A DNA stretch of 64,000 bases from Arthrobacter sp. efr-133-R2A-120 (GCF_030209835.1 NZ_JARVRF010000036.1:108185-172184), one strand, 5' to 3'. Shown: positions 15,942-24,756, counted from the first letter of the stretch. Notes: generated from the letters alone by a model not told the origin. Translations and numbers: made by a program.

Positions 15942-16895
15942 ATGCCACGGCTCCGCCGCAGCAAACCCGGCACCCCGGGCATTTCCCGACGAAAGTCCGG
16001 CCGCGGATTCAGTTACCACCGCCCGGACGGATCGCTTGTCTCGGGTGCGGAGCGCAAGCGCCTTGACGCGCTGGCGATTCCCCCGGCCTGGGCCGACGTC
16101 TGGATATGTCCGTTCGAGAACGGACATATCCAGGCAATGGGAGTGGACGACGCCGGCCGGAGCCAATACATCTACCACCCGGAGTGGCGGGCCCGCCAGG
16201 ATACTGAAAAGTTCGCCCGGGCCGCGCGCCTCGGAACCCTCCTGCCACAGGTGCGCCGTATGGTCTCCCGGCATCTGCGGGAGTCATCTTCGGAGAAGAC
16301 CAAAACTTTGGCCGCGGCCGTGCGGCTCATGGACCTCGGCGCCTTGCGCGTTGGATCCGATGGCTACACGCGACGCAACGGCTCATACGGCCTCACCACG
16401 CTGAGGTGCAAGCACGTGAAGGTCAACGGGGATGCGGTTTCCCTGCATTTCCCGGGGAAAAGCGGTCAAACCTGGGATTCCATCATCGAGGACCCTGTGC
16501 TGGCCCGATTCCTGGGACCCTTGGCAGGTAGGCCCGGCAAGGAACCCCTGCTGGTCTTCCAGGAGGGTGACGGCCGGGTCTCGCTGAATGCCGTGATGGT
16601 CAACGAGTACCTTCGTGACATCACAGGCGGCGACTACACAGCCAAGGACTTACGCACCTGGAAAGGCACTGCGGCGGCCGGTATGGCGCTCGCTGGCCCC
16701 GCTTCGAAAGTGTCGGCCCGCCAGCGAGTCCTCGAGGCCATCAAGCAAACCGCCGAACTACTTGGCAACACGCCAACAGTGGCGAGGGCAGCGTACGTCG
16801 ATCCGCGCCTCGTGGAGGGATTCCTGGCCGGCGATCTCGAACAGCTCAGGGCCAGCGAGTCGGATGTTGCGGCCTATCTGGCGTCATTACCCTGA
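15942..16895 (+). CDS. DNA topoisomerase IB (poxvirus/eukaryote type)
   Basis: 317 residues. The N-terminal domain has IPPAWADVWIC and GHIQAMGVDDAGRSQYIYHPEWR; the catalytic domain has RLMDLGALRVGSD, KDLRTWKGT and the nucleophile Tyr285 in AAYVDPRL, with supporting Arg and Lys residues in place. It relaxes supercoils through a 3'-phosphotyrosyl intermediate. Bacterial type IB enzymes are accessory and often found near stress or repair genes. It lies 34 bases after dps and may share its transcript. Confidence 0.93.
   Translation: MPRLRRSKPGTPGISRRKSGRGFSYHRPDGSLVSGAERKRLDALAIPPAWADVWICPFENGHIQAMGVDDAGRSQYIYHPEWRARQDTEKFARAARLGTLLPQVRRMVSRHLRESSSEKTKTLAAAVRLMDLGALRVGSDGYTRRNGSYGLTTLRCKHVKVNGDAVSLHFPGKSGQTWDSIIEDPVLARFLGPLAGRPGKEPLLVFQEGDGRVSLNAVMVNEYLRDITGGDYTAKDLRTWKGTAAAGMALAGPASKVSARQRVLEAIKQTAELLGNTPTVARAAYVDPRLVEGFLAGDLEQLRASESDVAAYLASLP
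16100..16133. repeat. Perfect inverted repeat inside topoisomerase IB gene
   Basis: Two 16-base arms (CTGGATATGTCCGTTC and its complement) around GA. It falls in the codons for VWICPFENGHIQ, a conserved family motif, so the symmetry is partly a result of coding. As RNA it would form a very stable hairpin within the message. Confidence 0.6.
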
Positions 16896-16917
16896 ATAAT
16901 TTGCCCTGAAAAACAAA

Positions 16918-16997
16918 AGAGCATGCTCCCCGCTGGCTGCGAGGTCTGGACATAGTAGGAATTTGTCCATCCCTCAGTGCCAAGGGAGAGCATGCTC
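16918..16997 (-). terminator. Terminator of the fructose PTS operon
   Basis: The palindrome GAGCATGCTC occurs twice (16920-16929, 16988-16997) and the copies can pair over about 60 bases. Read on the minus strand the second arm runs into CTTTTGTTTTT. An inner hairpin TGGACA-N11-TGTCCA lies between. It is placed just past the ptsH stop and faces the convergent topoisomerase gene, as expected for the operon's terminator. Confidence 0.65.
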
Positions 16998-17004
16998 AGT
17001 GGGG

Positions 17005-17283
17005 TTACTCGGCGTCGTGGTCCGTTTCGAGGATCTTCACGAGGCGGTCCAGGGCTTCGTCGGCCCCGGCACCTTCGGCACGCAGGACAACGACGTCGCC
17101 GAATGAAGCTCCGAGGCTCATCAGGGAGAGGATGCTCGCGGCATCCATGGCGTCGTCGGCGGGCTCGCCTTCGCGGGCGATGGTGACCTCGATGTCCAGC
17201 TCGCCGGCGGCTTCGGCGAAGATGGCTGCCGGGCGTGCGTGCAGGCCGACGCGGCTGGCGATGGTGGCGGTACGTTCGGACAT
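17005..17283 (-). CDS. ptsH: Phosphocarrier protein HPr
   Basis: 92 residues with the phosphorylated His15 in RVGLHARPAA and a seryl site region DAASILSLMSLGA. HPr passes phosphate from enzyme I to sugar-specific EII units, here encoded in the same operon. It is the last gene of fruR-fruK-fruA-ptsI-ptsH, 33 bases after ptsI. No HPr kinase gene is seen in the window. Confidence 0.95.
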   Translation of the reverse strand: MSERTATIASRVGLHARPAAIFAEAAGELDIEVTIAREGEPADDAMDAASILSLMSLGASFGDVVVLRAEGAGADEALDRLVKILETDHDAE

Positions 17284-17316
17284 TGTTGCTCCTTCGATTG
17301 TGGGCTTGGGGAAAGT

Positions 17317-19026
17317 CTAGAGACCCAACTCGTCCAGGATAGGCAGCTGGGCGCGAACGGCTTGGCGCGCGGCGGATGCACTCGGGGCGGACAGCGCCGT
17401 CGTCGCGAGCTGTTGGGCCTGCGCCACGGTGACGGTTGCCAGGACAGCGGAAACGGCAGCCAGGGCGCGGGCGCTCATGGAAAGCGTCGCGACGCCCAGT
17501 CCAACGAGTACGACGGCGAGGGCGGGGTCCGCGGCTGCCTCGCCGCATACTCCCACCGGCCGGAGGTTGCCGCCCGAGCTGGCGGCAGCGGCGCCGTCGG
17601 CGGTCAGCTTCACGAGCTGAAGCACGGCCGGCTGCCAGGGGTCGTTGAGAGTGGCGAGAGGGCCGAGTTGGCGGTCCGCGGCCATCGCGTATTGGGTGAG
17701 GTCGTTGGTCCCGAGCGAGGCGAAGCTGACTTCGCGCAGCACGGAGGCTGCGGTCAGGGCAGCCGACGGGACTTCAACCATGACACCCGGGGTCTTCAAA
17801 CCAGCGGCGGAGCAGAGGGTTGCGAAATGCGCTGCTTCCTCGGCCGTGGAGATCATGGGAGCCATGACCCACACTTCGGCCTGGTTGGCAGCCTCTGCCG
17901 CGGCGATCGCCGCCAGCTGGCGTTCGAGGACGCCCGGGGAGGTCAGGTCGGTGCGGTAGCCGCGGACGCCCAGCGCAGGGTTGGGCTCGTCCGCGTTGGT
18001 GAGGAAAGGGAGGGGCTTGTCCGCGCCGGCGTCGAGGGTTCGGACCACCACCTTCTTGCCCGGAAATGCCGCGAAGACGGCGCCGTAGGCGGCGATCTGC
18101 TCCTCGACTGTGGGTTCGTCGTCGCGATCCAGGAAACAGAATTCGGTGCGCAGCAAACCGACGCCCTCGGCACCGGCGTCGGCGGCCTTGACGGCGTCGG
18201 CACCCGTACCTACGTTGGCGAGCAGCGGAACCCGGAACCCGTCGGCCATGACGTTGCTCCCGCTGAAGGCGGCGACGGTGGACGCCTGGGTGGCCCAAGC
18301 CTTGGCCGCAAGGCGAAGTTCCTCGCCGGGGTCAACCATGATGGTGCCGGCAGCACCGTCGAGGTAGACCTCGGTGCCGTCCCCGATCTCGTCGACACCA
18401 GGGGCGGCGACGATCGCGGGCAGGCCGAGGGCGCGGGCCAGGATGGCGGTGTGGGACTGCGGGCCGCCGCTCGAGGTGATCAGGGCGATCACCTTGGCGG
18501 GGTCCAGGGTGGCGGTGTCTGCCGGGGCGAGGTCCTCGGCGGCCAGGATGAACGGAACGTCCGACGCCGGGATTCCCGGCGCGGGCAGTCCGCGCAGTTC
18601 AGAGACGATGCGGGCGCGGACGTCCAGGACATCGGCCACGCGCTCTGCCATGTAGCCGCCGAGGGCCTTCAACGAATCGGCAACCGTGGCTGCTGCCTCC
18701 CAGATGGCCCGCTCGGCGGTGCGTGCGCCGCCCGGGGCCTCGGGGGAGAGGAGCCTGATGGCCGATTTCACCAGCATGGGATCGGCGGCCATCAGGGCTG
18801 TTGCTTCCAGGACCTCTTTGCCTTCGCCGGACGCCGTCGCGGCTCGGGCACGGAGTTCCGCCTGCACGGCCTTGGCGGCATCCTTGATGCGCTGGCCCTG
18901 CGATTCGGCGGTAACGTCCGCAGGAATATTGACGTTCTCACGGGGCTCTTGCACCGGCTTCGGCATCTGCCGCACCGGCCCCAGAACACGCCCCGGGGCA
19001 ACGCCTACACCTGAAAAGGTCTGCAT
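17317..19026 (-). CDS. ptsI: PEP-protein phosphotransferase, PTS enzyme I
   Basis: 569 residues. The phosphohistidine domain has GGPQSHTAILARALG (His192), and the PEP-binding barrel has GVGLLRTEFCFLDRDDEP, GVRGYRTDL and SLGTNDLTQYAMAADR, with the C-terminal GVCGEAAADP signature. It takes phosphate from PEP and gives it to HPr. Its place in the fructose operon, between fruA and ptsH, suggests fructose-induced expression of the general PTS proteins. Confidence 0.96.
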   Translation of the reverse strand: MQTFSGVGVAPGRVLGPVRQMPKPVQEPRENVNIPADVTAESQGQRIKDAAKAVQAELRARAATASGEGKEVLEATALMAADPMLVKSAIRLLSPEAPGGARTAERAIWEAAATVADSLKALGGYMAERVADVLDVRARIVSELRGLPAPGIPASDVPFILAAEDLAPADTATLDPAKVIALITSSGGPQSHTAILARALGLPAIVAAPGVDEIGDGTEVYLDGAAGTIMVDPGEELRLAAKAWATQASTVAAFSGSNVMADGFRVPLLANVGTGADAVKAADAGAEGVGLLRTEFCFLDRDDEPTVEEQIAAYGAVFAAFPGKKVVVRTLDAGADKPLPFLTNADEPNPALGVRGYRTDLTSPGVLERQLAAIAAAEAANQAEVWVMAPMISTAEEAAHFATLCSAAGLKTPGVMVEVPSAALTAASVLREVSFASLGTNDLTQYAMAADRQLGPLATLNDPWQPAVLQLVKLTADGAAAASSGGNLRPVGVCGEAAADPALAVVLVGLGVATLSMSARALAAVSAVLATVTVAQAQQLATTALSAPSASAARQAVRAQLPILDELGL

Positions 19027-19061
19027 GGATTAGTCCTCTACTTCGCTTATTGGCGGGTTGT

Positions 19062-21098
19062 TCAGGCTGCGACCGGAACAGGAGCCTGCTCGGCCTCCAC
19101 CGGCTTCCGGACTGCCCAACGCTTGAGTGCGAGCAGGACCAGGGCGGTGATGACCACGCCGACTGCGATCGAGATGATGAACATTGCCAGGTTTCCGATA
19201 GCGAAGAAGACGAAGATGCCACCATGGGGTGCCTGGGAGGTGACCCCGAAGGCCATGCACAGCGCCCCGGTCACGGCTCCACCCACCATGCTCGCGGGGA
19301 TGACGCGGAACGGGTCAGCGGCAGCGAATGGGATGGCGCCTTCGGAGATGAAGGACGCGCCCAGCAACCAGGCTGCCTTGCCGTTCTCGCGCTCGGCGAG
19401 GCTGAAGCCCTTCTTGTTGAGCACGGTTGCCAATGCCATAGCGAGCGGCGGCACCATCCCGGCGGCCATGACGGCAGCCATGATCTGGAGCGGGGCAGGG
19501 TTGGCCAGGCTACCGGCACCCAGGCCGGCCACGGCGAAGGAGTAGGCAACCTTGTTGACGGGGCCGCCGAGGTCGAAGCACATCATGAGGCCGAGGATGA
19601 TGCCGAGGACGACGGCGGACGCGCCGGTCATGCCGGTCAACCACGTGTTGAGCTGCAGGGTCAGCCATGCGATAGGACCGCCGAGAACCAGGAACATCAA
19701 GCCGGAAGCGACGATCGAAGCCAGCAGCGGGATGATCACGACCGGCATGAGCCCGCGCAACCAGCGCGGAACGCTGAACGTGCCAATCCAGTGCGCCGTG
19801 AGGCCGGCGAGCAAACCACCAACCAGGCCGCCCAGGAAGCCTGCGCCCATGAAGCCGGCAACAGCACCGGCCACGAAGCCCGGGGCAATGCCGGGCCGGT
19901 CCGCGATGCCGAACGCAATGTAACCTGCCAAGGCGGGGACCAGGAAGCCAAGGGACAATCCACCGATCTTGAAGGCAACGGTACCCAAGTACAAGGCGAG
20001 GTTACCGTTTGGAAGATCGAGCAAGGTGTTGTGGGCCAGGATGTCATTGGCCTTGGTTCCCAAAGCAATGTCGTAGCCCGCCAGCAAGAAGCCCAAGGCA
20101 ATGAGCAGGCCGCCACCGGCGACAAACGGGATCATGTAGCTGACGCCGGTCAGGAGGACCTTCTTGACCTTGGTGCCGAGGTGCTCGCTGGCAGCTTCGG
20201 ACGCCTTTTCGGCGCTCTCTTCGGCGCCGAAATGCGGGACGCGGTGAGCATGTGGGTCGGTAGCGGCGGCGAGGGCTTCTTGCACCATCTTGGCCGGTTC
20301 GTCAATGCCGCGCTTCACGGGCGCGTTGATGACGGGCTTGCCAGCGAATCGCTCCTTGCCGCGGACATCGACGTCTACCGCGAAGATCACGGCGTCAGCT
20401 GCGGCAATCACAGCCGGGTCCAACGCGGTAAATCCGCCCGAGCCCTGGGTTTCAACCTGCAGGTCGACGCCCGCTTCCTTGCCCGCAGCCACGAGGGAAT
20501 CGGCCGCCATGTAGGTGTGGGCGATGCCGGTGGGGCACGCCGTGACGGCGACGATGCGCTTCGGGGCCGTGGCAGAAGAAGCACGGGCCGAAGCCGGGGC
20601 GGCCTCGGCTTCGGGTGCCACCGACCCTGCCGCATACGCAGCCGGCTTGTCTGCCAGTGCGCCGTCAACCAAGTCGACGATGTCCTGCTCGGTGGCAGCC
20701 GCACGCAGGGCCGCCGTGAAGTCCTTCTTGATGAGGGAACGGGCCAGCTTGGAGAGCAACTTCAGGTGCTCCTGGTCCGCTCCTTCCGGGGCAGCGATGA
20801 AGAAGATGATGTCCGCGGGGCCATCCTTGGCACCGAAGTCCACCTTGTTCGAGAGCCGGGCCATCGCCAAGGCGGGCTCGGTCACTGCGATCGAGCGGCA
20901 GTGCGGGATGGCGATGCCGCCGGGTACGCCCGTGGCAGTCTTCTGCTCGCGGGCGAAGGCGTCCGCGAAGAGCCCTTCAACCTCGGAGGCGCGACCGGCC
21001 GCGGCAACTTTGCCTGCCAGGAAGCGGATGACATCGGCGGGAGAATCGCCGAGGTTCTGGTCAAGGGAGACCAGTTGGGGGGTGATGAGCTGGGTCAC
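19062..21098 (-). CDS. fruA: PTS fructose-specific EIIABC
   Basis: 678 residues from a GTG start 2 bases after the fruK stop. Domain order is A-B-C: EIIA with GIAIPHCRS (His66); EIIB with AVTACPTGIAHTYMAA (Cys188); and membrane EIIC from about 310, with GVSYMIPFVAGGGLLIALGF and the loop GMVPPLAMALA. An Ala-rich linker (about 155-180) joins A and B. It imports fructose as fructose-1-phosphate, the substrate of the adjacent FruK. An open upstream extension to 21329 lies in fruK and is not used. Confidence 0.94.
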   Translation of the reverse strand: MTQLITPQLVSLDQNLGDSPADVIRFLAGKVAAAGRASEVEGLFADAFAREQKTATGVPGGIAIPHCRSIAVTEPALAMARLSNKVDFGAKDGPADIIFFIAAPEGADQEHLKLLSKLARSLIKKDFTAALRAAATEQDIVDLVDGALADKPAAYAAGSVAPEAEAAPASARASSATAPKRIVAVTACPTGIAHTYMAADSLVAAGKEAGVDLQVETQGSGGFTALDPAVIAAADAVIFAVDVDVRGKERFAGKPVINAPVKRGIDEPAKMVQEALAAATDPHAHRVPHFGAEESAEKASEAASEHLGTKVKKVLLTGVSYMIPFVAGGGLLIALGFLLAGYDIALGTKANDILAHNTLLDLPNGNLALYLGTVAFKIGGLSLGFLVPALAGYIAFGIADRPGIAPGFVAGAVAGFMGAGFLGGLVGGLLAGLTAHWIGTFSVPRWLRGLMPVVIIPLLASIVASGLMFLVLGGPIAWLTLQLNTWLTGMTGASAVVLGIILGLMMCFDLGGPVNKVAYSFAVAGLGAGSLANPAPLQIMAAVMAAGMVPPLAMALATVLNKKGFSLAERENGKAAWLLGASFISEGAIPFAAADPFRVIPASMVGGAVTGALCMAFGVTSQAPHGGIFVFFAIGNLAMFIISIAVGVVITALVLLALKRWAVRKPVEAEQAPVPVAA

Positions 21099-21100
21099 TG

Positions 21101-22108
21101 TTAGTCCTTCTGAAGGGCCGTGATGGTTACGGCGTCGGGAGTTGTTTGGTGGACCGCCGGGACAGTGGAGCCCGGCAGCGAAGCAGCGGCGGCACCATGG
21201 GCCACAGCCTGACGGAGGCAGTCCTGCGAGGTTCCGCCGTTGGTGGCGGCCAGCAGATAGCCAGCAAGGGATGAATCGCCGGCACCGACTGTGCTGACGG
21301 CTTGGATCGGCGGATGCGTGGCGAGCCACGCGCCGTCGGCGGTTACCAGGACGGCGCCCTTGGAACCGAGTGTTGCGAGTACTGCACCCACACCGCTGCC
21401 GACGACGGCGGCGGCGGCCCTGACGGCAAGGCCGGGGTCCGCTTCCAGTTCGTCAGCCGTATGGACGTCTGTGAGGCCGGCTGCGGCAGCCAGTTCGGCC
21501 AGTTCTTCCGCGTTGGGCTTCAGGAGATCGGGCTTGCCGCTGATGTTGCCGAGTGAATCGCCACTGATGGCGGCAACCAGCGGGGCGCCGGAGGAGTCAA
21601 TCGCTATTAGCGGCGGACCGCCGTTTGCAGGATCGTCGTTCCGTGAACGGAGCCTACGGGCGACCGTGGCGTAGAAATCCGCCGGTACTCCTGGTGGGAG
21701 CGATCCGGCGAGTACCACCCAGCTCGCGCCACGGGAGCGGTCCAGCAGCAGCCCGATCAGGGCTTCCTGCTCGTCCAGGCTCAACTCCGGGCCGGGTTCG
21801 TTGATCTTGGTGGTGACGCCGTCCGGTTCGGTGAGCGTCACGTTGCTGCGCAGCGGCGCGCTGATGGGAAGCGCTGCGTAGGGGACGCCGTCGTCGAGGA
21901 GTCCAGCGAGGACGGGATCGGAATCCCCGCCCGGCAGGACAGCAACGGTGTCCAGGCCCGAGGCGACGAGCGCCCGGGAGACATTGACGCCCTTGCCGCC
22001 GGAGTGCTGGTGGACGGCGATGGCGCGTTGAACCTCGCCGCGGGCCAAGGGTGCCGGGAGCTCCACCGTGCGGTCAAGGCTCGGGTTGGCGGTCAGGGTG
22101 ACAATCAT
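21101..22108 (-). CDS. fruK: 1-phosphofructokinase
   Basis: 335 residues of the PfkB ribokinase superfamily. The N-terminal motif is GGKGVNVSRAL and the C-terminal signature is VSTVGAGDSSLAGYLLA, with the catalytic Asp. It phosphorylates fructose-1-phosphate to fructose-1,6-bisphosphate. It overlaps the regulator gene by 4 bases upstream and nearly abuts fruA downstream, so all three are co-translated. Confidence 0.93.
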   Translation of the reverse strand: MIVTLTANPSLDRTVELPAPLARGEVQRAIAVHQHSGGKGVNVSRALVASGLDTVAVLPGGDSDPVLAGLLDDGVPYAALPISAPLRSNVTLTEPDGVTTKINEPGPELSLDEQEALIGLLLDRSRGASWVVLAGSLPPGVPADFYATVARRLRSRNDDPANGGPPLIAIDSSGAPLVAAISGDSLGNISGKPDLLKPNAEELAELAAAAGLTDVHTADELEADPGLAVRAAAAVVGSGVGAVLATLGSKGAVLVTADGAWLATHPPIQAVSTVGAGDSSLAGYLLAATNGGTSQDCLRQAVAHGAAAASLPGSTVPAVHQTTPDAVTITALQKD

Positions 22109-22950
22109 GCGATCACCACGTCGACGCCGGCCTCGGCCAAAGCGGCGGAGAGCTCTTCAGAGGGTTCGTGGTCAGTAATCACGGTGTCCACATCTTTTAG
22201 GGCAGCGAACTGGACCAGGGTTTCCGCGTCCAGCTTGGAGGAATCCGCGAGGACGACGACGCGCCGTGCGGACTTGACGAAGGCGGCCTTGACGGCGGCT
22301 TCTTCGGGGTCAGGGGTGCTGAGCCCGAACGTGGCGTGGATACCGTTTGCGCCGACGAAGGCGATGTCCGGGCGGAGCCGGGAAGCGGCCTCGACCGTGG
22401 ACTGGCCGACGGCGGCCTGGGTGAGACCGCGGACACGGCCGCCCAGGATCTGGAGGGCGATCTGCGGGTTGCCGGAGAGCCGTCCGGCGATGGGGATGGC
22501 GTGGGTGATAACCACCAGTTCTTCACGCGGGGTGTTCCCGTTGGAAGACGCCATGCGCTGGGCGGTGCGCTGGTCGAGCAAGCGGGCGAGAGCCTCGGTG
22601 GTGGAGCCGGCATCGATCAGGATGCTGCCGGCTCCGTTCTCCGGGATGAGGGCAAGGGCGGCCTCGGCGATGCGGACCTTCTCCGGTTGGCGCTGGATGG
22701 CACGCTCAACCACACTTTCCTCGCGGGTGCTGAGGCGGTCCGAGGGGACTGCCCCACCGTGGACGCGGCGAAGGTTGCCGGCGGATTCGAGGGCGGCGAG
22801 GTCACGGCGGACCGTCTCCGTAGTGATGCTGAATCGATCTGCAAGGTCCGTTACGCTGACCCGTCCACGCTCGGCGACGAGCTCGGAGATCAGCTGTTGG
22901 CGCTCCTCGGCGAACACATACCCTCCATTGCGTACAAGCTTTTGGTACAT
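22105..22950 (-). CDS. DeoR-family regulator of the fructose operon
   Basis: 281 residues. The N-terminal DeoR winged helix-turn-helix reads RQQLISELVAERGRVSVTDLADRFSITTETVRRDLAAL; the sensor domain carries the sugar-phosphate loop ILIDAGSTTEALA and FVGANGI. It probably responds to fructose-1-phosphate. The ATG at 22950 has no clear ribosome site; a GTG at 22917 (VFAEERQQ) with GGAGG just upstream may be the true start. First gene of the operon and likely its repressor. Confidence 0.85.
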   Translation of the reverse strand: MYQKLVRNGGYVFAEERQQLISELVAERGRVSVTDLADRFSITTETVRRDLAALESAGNLRRVHGGAVPSDRLSTREESVVERAIQRQPEKVRIAEAALALIPENGAGSILIDAGSTTEALARLLDQRTAQRMASSNGNTPREELVVITHAIPIAGRLSGNPQIALQILGGRVRGLTQAAVGQSTVEAASRLRPDIAFVGANGIHATFGLSTPDPEEAAVKAAFVKSARRVVVLADSSKLDAETLVQFAALKDVDTVITDHEPSEELSAALAEAGVDVVIA

Positions 22951-22984
22951 CAGTGACTGTGATCACATGATGTGGAATTGCTTG

Positions 22985-23035
22985 ACTCTATCTTTGTTCG
23001 TGTTGGTCTGTCAACAGAAAACAACATAAACAAAG
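22985..23035 (-). promoter_or_regulatory. Promoter and operator of the fructose PTS operon
   Basis: On the minus strand TTGACA (23009-23014) and TAGAGT (22985-22990) form a -35/-10 pair 18 bases apart. The promoter is embedded in an inverted repeat, CTTTGTTCGTGTTG at 22992-23005 against CAACATAAACAAAG at 23022-23035 (12 of 14 paired), with an inner TGTTG-N6-CAACA. AACA-rich inverted repeats are typical of DeoR/GlpR-type operators, so binding by the operon's own regulator would block the -35. Confidence 0.65.
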
Positions 23036-23103
23036 AAATTGGCTTGGTTTGGGTTTGGTTGGGGGGTGGGGCCGGCGGACCTAGCGTCGGAACGAAAGGT
23101 GTC

Positions 23104-23295
23104 CTAAGGCCACTCCATCTCCGGCAGGCCGGGGTAGTCGATGGGGAGGTTGTCAGGATCCGGCGGGTCAGGTACCCGGGACTGGGAAATGGAATCCGTT
23201 CCCTGCCGATGCTTGTTCCTCTGCCGACCCAGCTCATCGGGCCCTTGCCGCGAGTCGTCTTCGGGTCGCCGCTGCTGCGTACTTTCGAGCTTCAT
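23104..23295 (-). CDS. Small Pro/Asp-rich hypothetical protein
   Basis: 63 residues. The start at 23295 (MKLESTQQRRPEDD) was chosen because GAAGGAAG lies just before it. The sequence is hydrophilic and acidic, ending DPPDPDNLPIDYPGLPEMEWP; no signal peptide or membrane segment. It lies just downstream of the cysteine-rich paralogue on the same strand. No family recognised. Confidence 0.45.
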   Translation of the reverse strand: MKLESTQQRRPEDDSRQGPDELGRQRNKHRQGTDSISQSRVPDPPDPDNLPIDYPGLPEMEWP

Positions 23296-23329
23296 GGTGC
23301 TTCCTTCGGATAATGCTGCAAGTCGTTGG

Positions 23330-23755
23330 CTAAGCAGGTATTTCCAACTCGAAGCCACAACTGCATCTCAAGATCTTGGTGTGGAGGCGGACTTCCGGGG
23401 GAGAACTGCGCGATCGGGGCATGCCCATGTGCGGTGCACTTCGCAGTGCTGTATTCACATCACGGAGGGGTTCGCCGCAATGGAAATAGTAGCTTCCGAA
23501 CTCCAGGAGGCCATCCTGAATCCCCCGACGATTCAGGATGGCCCCCGCCTGCTGGACGGTGGCTGCGTGGCTATAGGAAAAACCGCAGGAAGTGCACGTG
23601 TAGAACACGGCAAGCTGTTGGGAAATCCTTGGAGCCCGGGCCTGGATGGATTCGATAATCAGGTGCTTGTTTGTTCCACAACCGGCGCACCAAAGGGGAG
23701 CGGTCCCGGGCTGATGTGGTTCGCGAGGGATCGCGGATTCGGAGCGGGCCGGCAT
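23330..23755 (-). CDS. Cysteine-rich, zinc-ribbon-like protein (paralogue of 14161-14589)
   Basis: 141 residues with the same skeleton as its paralogue: WCAGCGTN, YTCTSCGFSYSHAATVQQAGAILNRRG, a GSYYFHCGEP block and a C-terminal RCSCGFELEIPA. Divergent positions include the N-terminus and the stretch before the last knuckle (MGMPRSRSSPPEV). The shared A-A-T-[FV]-Q and A-I-L-N-[QR]-R-G elements show true homology. Function unknown; probably zinc-binding. Confidence 0.7.
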   Translation of the reverse strand: MPARSESAIPREPHQPGTAPLWCAGCGTNKHLIIESIQARAPRISQQLAVFYTCTSCGFSYSHAATVQQAGAILNRRGIQDGLLEFGSYYFHCGEPLRDVNTALRSAPHMGMPRSRSSPPEVRLHTKILRCSCGFELEIPA

Positions 23756-24009
23756 CGACTAGCTCCGCGCCGGTAGCAGGCATTTGCTCATCAGGCAGCA
23801 CCTTCACGTTGAGTGACAGGGCGCCCGGCTGCTTGAGCGAAAACGGGCCGAAGGCTCGGCCTTGTCCGGAGTTCTGCACGGACTGTAGAAGAATTGTGCA
23901 CTCTGTATTCCCGGTGCGCAAGACCGGCGGAGCGTTTGTCCAAGTGGTGGACGTTGTATTGGGAGGCTCTTTTCGCTCCATTTCCGCCCTGCTGCTCATA
24001 GACTGAGCC

Positions 24010-24747
24010 ATGGACGAAATGGGCCTGAACCCCTCGGTGGTGGGCCAACTCCAGGATTTGGTCATCGACAGTGAAGACGTCAGCGGCTTCCTCGAAGACC
24101 TTGCGGTTTTCACGGCCTCGTCGGTATCCGCTGCGCGCGGCCAAGACGTCCTGTGCGGGGTTACGTTGAGCAGAAGACGCCGATCGATGACGGTCGCCGG
24201 AAGCAGCCACGAAGCGCGCCTCATTGACGAAGTACAGCAAGCCTATGGAGATGGACCGTGCCTGGAAGCGATGAGAACCGGGAACTCCGTGCTCGTTTCG
24301 GACACTTCCGCGGACGCACGATGGCCTGAATACTGCACCACCATCGCGGAACGTGGACACCTTGCCGTGCTCTGCGTCCCCTTGGCCCTGGAAGAGGGTG
24401 CGACGGCGGCGATCAACCTTTTCGCCCCGCAACGCGATGCCTTCGACGAGGCCTCCATCCATAGCTGCGAGCAATTCGCGAGCCAAGCAGAAAAGGCTTT
24501 GCGGCTCGCGGTTCGGATCGGCGCCAGGCAACAACGTGCAGAGGACCTCGAGCAGGCAATGCGTTCCCGGACCGCCATCGATCTGGCAACTGGCGTGATC
24601 ATGGGCCAGAACAGGTGCAGCCAAGAGGAGGCCTTCGGGATTCTGACCAAGGCCTCGAACGGCAGGAACCAGAAACTGAGGGATGTTGCGGAATCCCTTC
24701 TCCGGTCCTTGACGAACGAAACGCCGGTCTCGCACTTCGAGGCTTGA
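24010..24747 (+). CDS. GAF-ANTAR regulator
   Basis: 245 residues: an N-terminal GAF sensor domain (about 20-165, with GDGPCLEAMRTGNSVLVSDT) and a C-terminal ANTAR domain (about 175-240: AMRSRTAIDLATGVIMGQNRCSQEEAFGILTKASNGRNQKLRDVAESLL). ANTAR domains bind dual-hexaloop RNA and act as antiterminators. I did not identify a target RNA nearby. A methionine three codons in (24019) is an alternative start. Confidence 0.9.
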   Translation: MDEMGLNPSVVGQLQDLVIDSEDVSGFLEDLAVFTASSVSAARGQDVLCGVTLSRRRRSMTVAGSSHEARLIDEVQQAYGDGPCLEAMRTGNSVLVSDTSADARWPEYCTTIAERGHLAVLCVPLALEEGATAAINLFAPQRDAFDEASIHSCEQFASQAEKALRLAVRIGARQQRAEDLEQAMRSRTAIDLATGVIMGQNRCSQEEAFGILTKASNGRNQKLRDVAESLLRSLTNETPVSHFEA

Positions 24748-24756
24748 GCGACTCCG

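Noticed and set aside
17239..21104. Two long plus-strand open frames opposite ptsI and fruA.
   Set aside because: Both run against strongly conserved PTS genes and have Gly/His/Asp-rich, domain-free translations, as expected of antisense reading.
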